Assembly (NCBI GenBank): GCA_944385785.1
Contig: CALWYO010000126.1
Span: 1 to 40,873 of the forward strand
From: an uncultured Oscillospiraceae bacterium
Lineage (GTDB): Bacteria > Bacillota > Clostridia > Oscillospirales > Oscillospiraceae
DNA: 40,873 nt
Direction: 5' to 3'
The notes below the pieces were generated by a model. That model ran no database searches, was not told the origin of the DNA, and saw only the letters and a list, made by a program, of their open reading frames with translations. Below are positions 14,671 to 23,456 of this stretch, piece after piece; the first letter of the stretch is position 1; each line of letters starts with the position of its first letter. The position numbers and the translations under genes are program-made.

Positions 14671-16239
14671 TTACGCCATTTTGAAAGTGCTCTCGTAGAC
14701 CGGCTCTTTTGTCTCCATTTCAACGCTGTCGTTATTCGCAGCAAAGTGGAACATAAGTCTGAAAATATCCACAGGATCACCGTCCACAGCCTGCGCTATC
14801 TCCTGGGCTGTCATAGCCTTGCCGGAGCTTGCCAGAGCTTTAAGGGATGCATTTTTCAAGTCAATAAGTCCATTTGCGGCCTTCTTGCCAAACTCCACCG
14901 CAGGCTGGTGATAGGCGTTAATATGGATCAGTTGAGCATAGATGCTGACGGTTCTCTCGAAAAGGGCGATAAGCTGTCCCACATTATAGGCGTCAGCGGC
15001 GGGGACAGTCAATATCATTGTCCTCTTCCCCTTATTTTCCAACGCCTTTTTGGTTCCCAGCATGAACGCATTAAGATAATCTCCGCTGGTGCTGTCTTCG
15101 CCCACCGTCATTGACGCGCCGGCCCGATCATTAAGCACCTGGATAAACGTGACAAATATGTTGCTGGGGCCGCCTACAAGCTGCTGTACATAAGAGTGCT
15201 GATCGCTGGTTCCCTTATTTCCCATAACAGCCAATCCCTGGTCAACTTTCTTGCCGTCCAGGTCAAGCTCTTTGCCAAGAGATTCCATTATCAGCTGCTG
15301 TAAATATTTTGCCAGCAGATCCAGAGAATCCTTATATGGAAGCACCACATCTGTTGTTCCGCCAACGCCGCCGCTGCACCTGTACCAGCACAGCGCCATT
15401 ATAGCAGCAGGGTTTGACATAACATCGTGGTTCCTGTTAAGCTCGTCGCACTCGGCAGCCCCTTTCAGGAAGGCGTCAGCGTCGATTCCCTGGAGCATCA
15501 GCGGCACAAGTCCCACTGCCGACATGACGGAGGTACGTCCTCCTACCCAGTCCCACATTGGGAACCGCTCAATCCAGCCCTCGCTCTCGGCAGTCTTGTC
15601 CAGTTTGCTCCCTTCTCCTGTTACGCAGACGGCGTGCTTTGCAAAGTCAAGTCCATTGACTGTGTAGAAGTTTTTGGCCTCTTCCATGCAGTTCCTTGTC
15701 TCTATAGTGCCTCCGCTCTTGGAGATTACAATAACCAGAGTCTCATCCAGCTGTGGTTTGACCTCACGGAATACCTTATCCATTCCATCCGGATCAGTGT
15801 TATCCATAAAGTAAAGTGTCATCTTATCCTCAGGTGTAGAGAGGGCCTTTGACACAAACACCGGTCCCAAGCTGCTGCCGCCTATACCGGCTACAATTGC
15901 GTTTTTGAAAGTTGACCCCTTCTCTGTTTTTATCTTTCCAGAGTGGACGTCATCTACAAAAGTCCTTATTTTACTAAGGCAGTTCACAATCTCCTGCCTC
16001 AACTCTGCTGTTGGCGCAAGCTCCGGTGCGCGAAGCCAGTAGTGTCCAACCATACGTCCCTCATCAGGATTAGCTATTGCTCCAGCGTCAAGCTCATCCA
16101 TCGCCAGAAGAGCAGCGTCCATTTTAGCGGACATGGAATTCAGAAATTCCTGATTCAAATCCATACCGCTCCAGTCCACCATGAGACCGGTTTTTTCCTT
16201 ATAGAGCACCGTCTTTGTAAAGCTGCTCCAACTGTCCAT
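14671..16239 (-). CDS. pgi: Glucose-6-phosphate isomerase
   Basis: A 522-residue phosphoglucose isomerase interconverting glucose-6-phosphate and fructose-6-phosphate. The sugar-phosphate loops AGIGGSSLGP (117-126) and SKSGGTIET (173-181) are present, with likely catalytic residues E319 in MESLGKELD, H348 in SDQHSYVQ and K452 in VEFGKKAANG. Length fits the longer bacterial forms. AGGAG precedes the ATG. It lies 86 bp after the GH13-GH77 gene on the same strand, with only small hairpins between, so read-through from the glycogen operon is possible. Functionally it connects glycogen-derived hexose phosphates to glycolysis. Confidence 0.95.
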   Translation of the reverse strand: MDSWSSFTKTVLYKEKTGLMVDWSGMDLNQEFLNSMSAKMDAALLAMDELDAGAIANPDEGRMVGHYWLRAPELAPTAELRQEIVNCLSKIRTFVDDVHSGKIKTEKGSTFKNAIVAGIGGSSLGPVFVSKALSTPEDKMTLYFMDNTDPDGMDKVFREVKPQLDETLVIVISKSGGTIETRNCMEEAKNFYTVNGLDFAKHAVCVTGEGSKLDKTAESEGWIERFPMWDWVGGRTSVMSAVGLVPLMLQGIDADAFLKGAAECDELNRNHDVMSNPAAIMALCWYRCSGGVGGTTDVVLPYKDSLDLLAKYLQQLIMESLGKELDLDGKKVDQGLAVMGNKGTSDQHSYVQQLVGGPSNIFVTFIQVLNDRAGASMTVGEDSTSGDYLNAFMLGTKKALENKGKRTMILTVPAADAYNVGQLIALFERTVSIYAQLIHINAYHQPAVEFGKKAANGLIDLKNASLKALASSGKAMTAQEIAQAVDGDPVDIFRLMFHFAANNDSVEMETKEPVYESTFKMA

Positions 16240-16325
16240 CTTAATCAGCTCCTATCTTTAGATTGATGATTTCCGGCTATGCCGGCTCATCCTTTTTATC
16301 TACGCCATGGAAATTCCATGGTTTT

Positions 16326-19300
16326 TCACTTACCAGTTTTATTCTGTGTGCCCGGCGTTCTGCCAGTTTCCTCCGTCAGCTTCCTCAATCGTTTAGCGGC
16401 TCCCTCAAATTCATTTTCGCTGGCCTGCCAGCACCAGTTTCTCTCTGTAGTGCCCGGCGTATTCATTCTCGCGGAATTGTCCAGCTCCAGCACATCCTGA
16501 ATAGGCAGTATCACTATTTCAGCCCGACTGGCCATAACGTTGAAAATTATTTTTCTGGCGCATTCCAGCGCGTCCATACCCGGATACCGGCTCTGGCACC
16601 AGCCCAAAAGCGTCTCGTTATCGTGAGTGCCCGTGTAGGCGATCTTTCCCTTAGGCGGAACATAATTTTGCATCGGGTCGCCATCGTAAAACTGCGCCAC
16701 ATCTGTCCCATTAAACCCGCAAAGAGCCACAAGCCCTCTGACAGCCGGCGTCAAACTTCCCAGGTCCTCTGCCAATACCGGCAGAGGTCCGAACTTATCA
16801 TATGCCTCTTTGAAAAATCTGGAGCCAGGTCCGTAGAGCCACCTTCCCTCTTTTGCCGGCTTCCCTTCAGGTATCGCCCAGTAGGACTCAAACCCCCTGA
16901 AATGATCCAGTCTGACATAATCATAGAGAGCAAAAGACCTTGCAAGACGGCGCAGCCACCAGTCCCATCCGCTGTCCTCTATTGCCTGCCAGTTATAGAG
17001 GGGATTGCCCCAGTGCTGCCCCTCGCTGGAGAAATAATCAGGCGGGACACCGGCGCACATCTCTTTTCGTCCGTCTTTGTCCAATGTAAAATACTCCGGT
17101 TCGGACCAAACATCGGCTGACTCCTGTGAAACATACATCGGCAAATCGCCGACTATGGATATGCCCTTTTTATGGGCGTATTCCCTCAGGCTCTGCCACT
17201 CCTGCTCAAATCTGTATTGGCAAAACATAAGAAATTTTGCCTCTCTTGCTATCTCCGGATCCTCAAGCAGGCTTTCCCTGTAGGTTCTGTACTTCTCAGG
17301 CCACTGATTCCAGGGATCTTCGTCAAAAAGCTGCCTTAACGCGGTAAAAGCTGCGTATGGATAGAGCCAAAAGCTGTTGTCCCTGCAGAACTGCCTGTAT
17401 CCTTCGTCCGGTACAAAATCCATAAACTCACGTCTCAGCTGTTCCTGACTTTCCGGTAAAAGACTTACATTGGCGGCAAAAGCTGAAGCTCCTGCATAGG
17501 GGGAGCCGTGTTCATCTGTGGGATTTACAGGCAGTATTTGCCAATACGTCTGCCCTGACTCAGCCAGAAAATCTATAAACTTTCTGGCGGGAGCGCCAAT
17601 GTTGCCGGCAGCTCCGGCATTAGGCAGAGAAGTGATATGGCAAAGCACACCCGATCCGGATGGCATTGCCGCCCCAAATTTCTCATGTCTTCCAAAGTAT
17701 ATCACTGCTGACCCCATTGGGTAAAGGGAAATAATAACCTCGCCCTCTTCAATGGAAAACGGATGGCCTCCCACTATCTCCGCAGCCTCTTTTCCATCAG
17801 CGGGAAATCTGACTGTCCTTGTCTCTGAAAGGCTCCTGTTTATGAGCACCGCTGCGCTCTCTCCGTCCATCCGCCTTAAAAAGCAGAATACGTCCTCGCT
17901 GCCGCAGTCCACCGTACTGAAGTCCCCGTCTACAAATAACGGCGAGAGTTTTCTTATGGATATGGCGTTGCGGTAGATATTAAGCAGATCTACGTCCTGA
18001 CGGCCCCATGGATACCCAGCTCTGTTAAAGGGATCCGAGTAGCCCTCCATTCCGGCTTCGTCGCCGTAATATATACATGGGACCCCTGGCATTGTCATCT
18101 GGATAAGGGTAGCCAACCAGATTCTTCCCTTAGCCAGACCGCGCATACCATCTGTAAGCCTGTACTCCCCGCGCTCCTGTTCTGACATGGTGCTCTCATC
18201 GGGAGCACCGCCCATGGCTGTCATTATCCTCAACCTGTCATGGCTGCCCATCAAATTCAGGGCAGAATAAAAAGCCTCTCTCGGGTAGTTCTCCTTTAAG
18301 CTCTCCAAAGTCTCCCTTACTTCCGATGATGAACTCTTTCCCAGCAGGAAATCATAGAGAGACTTGCGAAGAGGGTAATTCATAACAGAGTCCAGTTCGT
18401 CGCCCAGGAGATACCGCCTCAAACTGCCATAGCTGACCTTGTTAGACGCATCCTCCCAGACCTCACCCAACAGCAGCCCGTCATCTCCCAGTTCGTCAAT
18501 CACTGCGCTCTTTATACCAGCTATAAAGCTGTCCGGCAGTTCGTCGGCTACATCGAGTCTCCAGCCTCTGGCGCCTGCTCTGAGCCATGTGCGTACGACG
18601 CTGTCTTCTCCTTCAAAGATGAGTTTTCTGAAATCGCTGTTTGATTCCTCAAAATTCGGCATATCAGCCACACCCCACCAGCACTCATAGCCTGTGGGGC
18701 TGTTATCGAATCTGTACCAGTCCCGGTATGGGGAATCTTTGCTCTGTGAAGCGCCCAGAGTGGGGTAGTTGCCGTAAATATTAAAATAAAGGCTGTCACT
18801 GCCGGAGTGATTAAATACGCCGTCTAATATAATGGATATACCCATTCGGCGCGCTTCAGCCGCCAATTCTTTAAAAGCGTCGTCGCCGCCCAGGAGCGGA
18901 TCCACCTGCATATAATTGCCGGTATCATACCGGTGGTTGCTGGCCGCTTCAAAGATGGGGTTTAAGTAGAGCACCGTTACGCCAAGCTCTTTAAGGTATC
19001 CCAGTTTTTCGCGTATTCCGGAAAGCGTGCCTCCGTAGAAATCCCAGCTCATAACTTCGCCTTTTTCATTTCTTTTGTACATAGGAGGCTTATACCAGTC
19101 CTCCTCTATAACACGGGCAGGTCCGTTTTTATGTATTCCTGGCACCGCTTTCTGGGCAAGCTGACGCCAGCCCTCTCCGCGGCGGAATCTATCTGGAAAT
19201 ACCAGATAGACTATTCCATCTTTATACCAGCGGGGAGCTTTTCTCTCCTTATAGACAGTTATCTGAAAAGACGGCGGTTCATAGTCGTACAGTTGTCCCT

Positions 19301-19610
19301 CTCCGCCGGTCCTGCCTTGTGCGGCGCCGTACCTCTTAACAGAACCGTCAGACAGCTCAATTATGAAACTGTACCATGTGATAGACGGCTCATTGAGTTT
19401 AATATCGCAGGAAAACCTGGCCCGTTCTGCGCTTTCTTCTCGGGTCATCGGCACAAGGGTCTCGCCTTCACCGTCAATCCACAGACGGCACGTACATCTG
19501 GCAATCTGTGCGTCCCATATTTCTATTGACAGGGAAACGGCGCCGCCGGCAATGACGGCACCGTATGGTTTCCTGCAGTTTGGGTCTCTTGAATCGTGGT
19601 ATACTCTCAA
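16326..19610 (-). CDS. Fusion of GH13 alpha-glucan hydrolase (debranching type) and GH77 4-alpha-glucanotransferase
   Basis: One 1094-residue reading frame joins two glycogen-degrading enzymes. Residues about 1-120 form an Ig-like N-domain of the neopullulanase/maltogenic-amylase kind. A GH13 barrel follows at about 125-640, with D353 in RLDVAD, E383 in LGEVWE and D458 in GSHD as the catalytic set. A GH77 (MalQ-like) enzyme occupies about 648-1075, with D902 in RLDHFRG, E948 in LAEDLG and D997 in GTHDN. The pair could remove side chains and recycle the released maltooligosaccharides so that phosphorylase can continue. It starts at TTG, with AAGGAAG somewhat distant. It is last in the glg operon, 47 bp after glgA. 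The frame is intact across the junction, so this is a true fusion rather than two genes with a missed stop. Confidence 0.92.
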   Translation of the reverse strand: MRVYHDSRDPNCRKPYGAVIAGGAVSLSIEIWDAQIARCTCRLWIDGEGETLVPMTREESAERARFSCDIKLNEPSITWYSFIIELSDGSVKRYGAAQGRTGGEGQLYDYEPPSFQITVYKERKAPRWYKDGIVYLVFPDRFRRGEGWRQLAQKAVPGIHKNGPARVIEEDWYKPPMYKRNEKGEVMSWDFYGGTLSGIREKLGYLKELGVTVLYLNPIFEAASNHRYDTGNYMQVDPLLGGDDAFKELAAEARRMGISIILDGVFNHSGSDSLYFNIYGNYPTLGASQSKDSPYRDWYRFDNSPTGYECWWGVADMPNFEESNSDFRKLIFEGEDSVVRTWLRAGARGWRLDVADELPDSFIAGIKSAVIDELGDDGLLLGEVWEDASNKVSYGSLRRYLLGDELDSVMNYPLRKSLYDFLLGKSSSSEVRETLESLKENYPREAFYSALNLMGSHDRLRIMTAMGGAPDESTMSEQERGEYRLTDGMRGLAKGRIWLATLIQMTMPGVPCIYYGDEAGMEGYSDPFNRAGYPWGRQDVDLLNIYRNAISIRKLSPLFVDGDFSTVDCGSEDVFCFLRRMDGESAAVLINRSLSETRTVRFPADGKEAAEIVGGHPFSIEEGEVIISLYPMGSAVIYFGRHEKFGAAMPSGSGVLCHITSLPNAGAAGNIGAPARKFIDFLAESGQTYWQILPVNPTDEHGSPYAGASAFAANVSLLPESQEQLRREFMDFVPDEGYRQFCRDNSFWLYPYAAFTALRQLFDEDPWNQWPEKYRTYRESLLEDPEIAREAKFLMFCQYRFEQEWQSLREYAHKKGISIVGDLPMYVSQESADVWSEPEYFTLDKDGRKEMCAGVPPDYFSSEGQHWGNPLYNWQAIEDSGWDWWLRRLARSFALYDYVRLDHFRGFESYWAIPEGKPAKEGRWLYGPGSRFFKEAYDKFGPLPVLAEDLGSLTPAVRGLVALCGFNGTDVAQFYDGDPMQNYVPPKGKIAYTGTHDNETLLGWCQSRYPGMDALECARKIIFNVMASRAEIVILPIQDVLELDNSARMNTPGTTERNWCWQASENEFEGAAKRLRKLTEETGRTPGTQNKTGK

Positions 19611-19657
19611 CTTATTTATACTTCCTTCAATCAGGATATAATGCTGGTTCCGCTTCT

Positions 19658-21142
19658 CTATTCGTCTGCTTCTTCCGATTCAGTCTCGTTTTCCGGATGG
19701 AGCATATCATATATCTTGCAGTACTCTTTTGCGGCCCTATCCCAGGAGAAATCCTGATGCATGGCGTTCTCCATAAGCTGCTGCCAAACTTCCGGCTGGC
19801 TTGTGTATATATCGGCAGCATTAAAGACAGTAAACATCATCTCATGGGCATTGTAATTGGCAAAACTGAAACCAGTCCCCTCGCCTGTATACTGATTGTA
19901 CGGGATAACGCTGTCGCGAAGTCCGCCAGTTTCCCTCACGATAGGCATGGTTCCATAACGCATTGCTATCATCTGTGACAGTCCGCAGGGCTCAAACAGA
20001 GACGGCATCAAGAGCATATCCGCCCCTGCATAGAGTCTATGCGACAGCGGCTCGTTAAATGTGATGCTGGCGCTCATTCTGCCTTCATATTTCCAGGCGT
20101 AATATCTGAGCATATCCTCGTACTGCTTATCTCCCGTGCCCAACACGGCAATCTGAATATTGTGCTCTAACATTTCGCCTATAACGCGCTGCAGCAGCTC
20201 CATACCCTTCTGCTCTGTCAGACGGCCTATCATGGTTACAAGAGGCGTATTCCTGGAAATCTCCAATCCAAGTTCCTTCTGGACAGCGGCTTTACACTCA
20301 GCTTTTCCCGACATATCCTCCAGGTTGAAGTTTGTCTGGATATACTTATCATTTTCAGGATCATACTCCTGAGTATCTATACCGTTGAGTATACCATAAA
20401 GCACATTTTCACGCCTGCGGAATATGTCATCCATATTCTCTCCGTAAAAAGGCGTTTTAATCTCCTGTGCGTAAGTGGGACTCACCGTAGTCAGTACATC
20501 GCTGTAAGAGAGGGCGCCCTTCATGAAATTTATTGAATCTCGGTCGCTTCTAAGCTGATCTGCGGCCGCCGGTATGTTTGCAAGACCCAGCACATCGCCC
20601 AGAACGTAATCAGACATCTGCCCCTGGAATTTCAAATTATGGACAGTAAACACAGTCTTCACGTTCTCATAGAGAGGCAACCCCTGGTAGAACTCTCGGA
20701 GAAATACAGGTGAGAGAGCCGTGTGCCAGTCGTTGCAGTGGAGGATATCGCACTGGAAGTCCGGCAGATATTGAAGACTTTCCACTACGGCTTTGGAAAA
20801 GAACGCTATGCGCTCGCCATCATCAAAGTATCCGTACGCCTTGTCTCTCATAAAATAGTACTCGTTATCTACGAAGTAGAACGTAATGCCCTTGTAGACA
20901 AGTTTTTCTATTCCACAGAAGAGGTTCCGCCAGCCCAGATTTACTCTGAAATCCACCACGTGGACCATCTGGTTTTTATATGCCTCCGGTATTGTCATAA
21001 ATTTAGGCAGCATGACGCGTATATCGTATCCGGCGTCACGGATAGCCTGCGGAAGAGCGCCTGCAATATCGCCTAAGCCGCCAGTTTTCATAAATGGCAC
21101 GGCCTCAAAAGTCGCAAACAGCACCTGTGGCTTCTTACCCAT
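19658..21142 (-). CDS. glgA: Glycogen synthase
   Basis: A 494-residue GT5 enzyme that extends alpha-1,4-glucan from ADP-glucose. The ADP-glucose loop FMKTGGLGD is at 17-25, the active-site region DWHT at 138-141 (H140), and the C-terminal FEPCGLSQ motif at 383-390 (E384). I chose ATG 21142 because GGGGAG lies 6 bp upstream; a TTG 18 bp further up, at 21160, would bury that Shine-Dalgarno sequence inside the gene. The C-terminal tail is rich in Glu. It lies 27 bp after glgD in the operon and is probably cotranscribed. Confidence 0.96.
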   Translation of the reverse strand: MGKKPQVLFATFEAVPFMKTGGLGDIAGALPQAIRDAGYDIRVMLPKFMTIPEAYKNQMVHVVDFRVNLGWRNLFCGIEKLVYKGITFYFVDNEYYFMRDKAYGYFDDGERIAFFSKAVVESLQYLPDFQCDILHCNDWHTALSPVFLREFYQGLPLYENVKTVFTVHNLKFQGQMSDYVLGDVLGLANIPAAADQLRSDRDSINFMKGALSYSDVLTTVSPTYAQEIKTPFYGENMDDIFRRRENVLYGILNGIDTQEYDPENDKYIQTNFNLEDMSGKAECKAAVQKELGLEISRNTPLVTMIGRLTEQKGMELLQRVIGEMLEHNIQIAVLGTGDKQYEDMLRYYAWKYEGRMSASITFNEPLSHRLYAGADMLLMPSLFEPCGLSQMIAMRYGTMPIVRETGGLRDSVIPYNQYTGEGTGFSFANYNAHEMMFTVFNAADIYTSQPEVWQQLMENAMHQDFSWDRAAKEYCKIYDMLHPENETESEEADE

Positions 21143-21169
21143 TTTTCTCTCCCCTTTCAAATTACCTTT

Positions 21170-22264
21170 TCAGTTTACGCTCTTCTCCTTTATGAATGCC
21201 TCTTCAGCAGAGCCTTTTATAACTGTTCCTGCACGTATCACGTTGCTCCTGTCTATAATGGCATTCTCAATACAGGCACCGTCTCCCAGAACGCATGACT
21301 GCATTATAATGCTGTTTTTCACTACCGCACCTTTCCCCACAGTCACGCCTCTAAAGAGTATACTGTCCTCAACAGATCCCGCTATTACACATCCTGCAGG
21401 AATAAGCGAATTTTTGACACTTGCGCCCTTGACGTATTTTGTCGGTACTGAGTCCTGCACTTTTGTCATTACAGGCGCATCTTTTGAGAATATCTCATCG
21501 TAGACATCCACATTCAGCAGATCCATGCTTCTCTTGAAGTAGTCCTGAACTGTAAAAATACTTCTGGCGTAGCCCTCATACATATAAGCCCGCACATCCA
21601 TCTTATCAAAGTCGTCTTCCAGAACTTCAAAAAGATCCAGATAGTCAATGGCAGAATACCACTCCACAATCTTCAAAAGTAAGCTCCGGCTTATTATAAA
21701 GCAGTCCAAAAACGCCTTATCCCCTGCGGAAACGCCGTGAATAACCTCAGTAACACGCTCTCCGTCAGTTTTTATTCCAGTTCTGTGCACATCGTCGCTA
21801 TCAGCTATATTATACACTAATGTAATATCCGCCCCTGTCTCCAAATGGCGCTTCAGGAGTTCTGAATAATCCATGTTGCTGACTGTGTTTGCAGATGTCA
21901 CTAATACGTAAGGAGCCGGTGAACGCATCAGATATACTATGTTTCTCCTTATATCGCGGAGCAGGAACCTGGATCCGGAACTGGATATGCCGAACACTGA
22001 ACCAGGCAGAACAAAGAGTCCGCCGTTCTTTCTGTCAAGTCCCCAGGCCTTCCCTGCACCTACATGGTCAATTATGGAACGGTACTTATATGGCGTTATT
22101 ATTCCCACCGTGGTTATCCCGGAATTCACCATATTGGAAAGAGGGAAGTCTACAAGGCGGTACCTTCCGCCGTATGGCAGAGATGCTATCGTGCGCTCGT
22201 CTGTGAGTTCACCCATCTCGTCTGTGGCAAAGTTAGCAGCAATTAGACCTATGACTCTATCCAT
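21170..22264 (-). CDS. glgD: GlgD, non-catalytic partner of ADP-glucose pyrophosphorylase
   Basis: A 364-residue paralogue of GlgC with the same nucleotidyltransferase plus left-handed beta-helix layout. The catalytic elements are gone: where GlgC has the GGxGxRL loop this protein has AANFATDEMG (9-18), and the [10 protein letters not shown] metal site is replaced by SANTVSNMDY. In Firmicutes such GlgD subunits pair with GlgC and change its activity, so a regulatory role is expected from family knowledge. Its ATG overlaps the glgC stop by 1 bp (TAATG), indicating translational coupling and probably balanced amounts of the two subunits. Confidence 0.94.
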   Translation of the reverse strand: MDRVIGLIAANFATDEMGELTDERTIASLPYGGRYRLVDFPLSNMVNSGITTVGIITPYKYRSIIDHVGAGKAWGLDRKNGGLFVLPGSVFGISSSGSRFLLRDIRRNIVYLMRSPAPYVLVTSANTVSNMDYSELLKRHLETGADITLVYNIADSDDVHRTGIKTDGERVTEVIHGVSAGDKAFLDCFIISRSLLLKIVEWYSAIDYLDLFEVLEDDFDKMDVRAYMYEGYARSIFTVQDYFKRSMDLLNVDVYDEIFSKDAPVMTKVQDSVPTKYVKGASVKNSLIPAGCVIAGSVEDSILFRGVTVGKGAVVKNSIIMQSCVLGDGACIENAIIDRSNVIRAGTVIKGSAEEAFIKEKSVN

Positions 22265-23418
22265 TATTCAGCTCCTCCTTTTTCAACAACAATGGAATCT
22301 CCAACAACGGCAATCTTGCTGTTGGGATCCTCGCTGCCAAGGACGGCGCCGGCGGCCACTACAGAGTTCTCACCCATAATAGCCCTCACCACTTTGGCGC
22401 CGCTTTCCACCCTGGCGCCGGGCATGAGCACTGAGTCTTTTACAAAAGCGCCCTCGCCCACATAACAGTTTATACTCAATACGGAATGTCTCGCCGTTCC
22501 AAAAATGCGGCTGCCATTACCTACAAAACACTCTTCTACGCTGCCTTCCGGTCCAATATAATGGGGCGGTTGGATATTTTCCCGACTCATAACTGGGAAC
22601 TCATCAGACAACAGGTCAAACTGCGGATTTGGCTCCAGCAAATCCATACTGGTCTCATGGTAGCTGGGTATTGTTCCCACGTCCTTCCAGAAACCCGAGA
22701 ACCGGTAGACGAAGAGCCTATGTCCATCCTGGAGTAAATTCGGTATTATATTTTTGCCAAAATCGTGCTCTGAATCAGGATCTGTGCTGTCTGCAATAAG
22801 GGCCTCCTTCAGCACCTTCTTGCTGAATATGTATATTCCCATAGAAGCCAATGTGGAATCGGGCTCTTTTGGCTTTTCAGTGAACTTTGTGACCCTGTCC
22901 TCATCATCAACTGTGAGTATGCCGAACCTGGAGGCCTCCTCATACGAGACATCCATAACAGATATTGTAAGGTCCGCATTGTTATTTATATGGCTCTGAA
23001 GCATTTTCTGGTAGTCCATCCTGTAGAGATGGTCGCCTGATAAAATCAGCACATATTCCGGATCATACATATCAATATAATCCAGATTCTGGTAAATAGC
23101 GTCGGCCGTACCTTTGTACCACTCCCCGCCTGTCTCTGTGGCGTAAGGCGGAAGTATTGATACGCCGCCCCTCCCCTTATCCAGATCCCAGGCGCTGCCT
23201 GTACCAATATAAGAGTTAAGCTGGTATGGCCTATACTGGGTGAGTACTCCCACTGTATCTATGTGGGAGTTTGTGCAGTTGGAAAGGGAAAAATCTATTA
23301 TCCTGTATTTCCCGCCGAAGGAAACCGCGGGTTTTGCTATGTGCCTTGTCAATGCTCCAAGCCTGCTGCCCTGTCCGCCTGCCAAGAGCATTGCAATACA
23401 ATCCTTCTTCGTTGTCAC
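22264..23418 (-). CDS. glgC: Glucose-1-phosphate adenylyltransferase
   Basis: A 384-residue ADP-glucose pyrophosphorylase, making ADP-glucose from glucose-1-phosphate and ATP, the committed step of glycogen synthesis. It keeps the AGGQGSRL nucleotide loop (13-20), the [10 protein letters not shown] motif with D129, the FTEKP motif and the C-terminal left-handed helix repeats. GTG start with AAGGAGG about 10 bp upstream. It follows glgP by 38 bp and is coupled to glgD. Activity is likely controlled through the GlgD partner. Confidence 0.96.
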   Translation of the reverse strand: MTTKKDCIAMLLAGGQGSRLGALTRHIAKPAVSFGGKYRIIDFSLSNCTNSHIDTVGVLTQYRPYQLNSYIGTGSAWDLDKGRGGVSILPPYATETGGEWYKGTADAIYQNLDYIDMYDPEYVLILSGDHLYRMDYQKMLQSHINNNADLTISVMDVSYEEASRFGILTVDDEDRVTKFTEKPKEPDSTLASMGIYIFSKKVLKEALIADSTDPDSEHDFGKNIIPNLLQDGHRLFVYRFSGFWKDVGTIPSYHETSMDLLEPNPQFDLLSDEFPVMSRENIQPPHYIGPEGSVEECFVGNGSRIFGTARHSVLSINCYVGEGAFVKDSVLMPGARVESGAKVVRAIMGENSVVAAGAVLGSEDPNSKIAVVGDSIVVEKGGAE

Positions 23419-23456
23419 GGCTTTAACCCCTCCTTTTTCCTTTGAATATTTTTTTA

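Noticed and set aside
16270..16325. Possible terminator between the GH13-GH77 gene and pgi
   Set aside because: Only two short hairpins (CCATGG...CCATGG and CCGG...CCGG) without a proper T-run after a stable stem; read-through into pgi remains possible.
16263..17120. 285-codon plus-strand frame opposite the GH77 half of the fusion
   Set aside because: It lies wholly antisense to a conserved enzyme, and its translation shows no family motif and a composition typical of antisense frames.
19610..19657. A frameshift or missed stop joining two genes in the GH13-GH77 frame
   Set aside because: The frame is continuous through both catalytic domains, and the linker at about residues 640-650 has neither a stop nor an internal ribosome-binding site that I could see.
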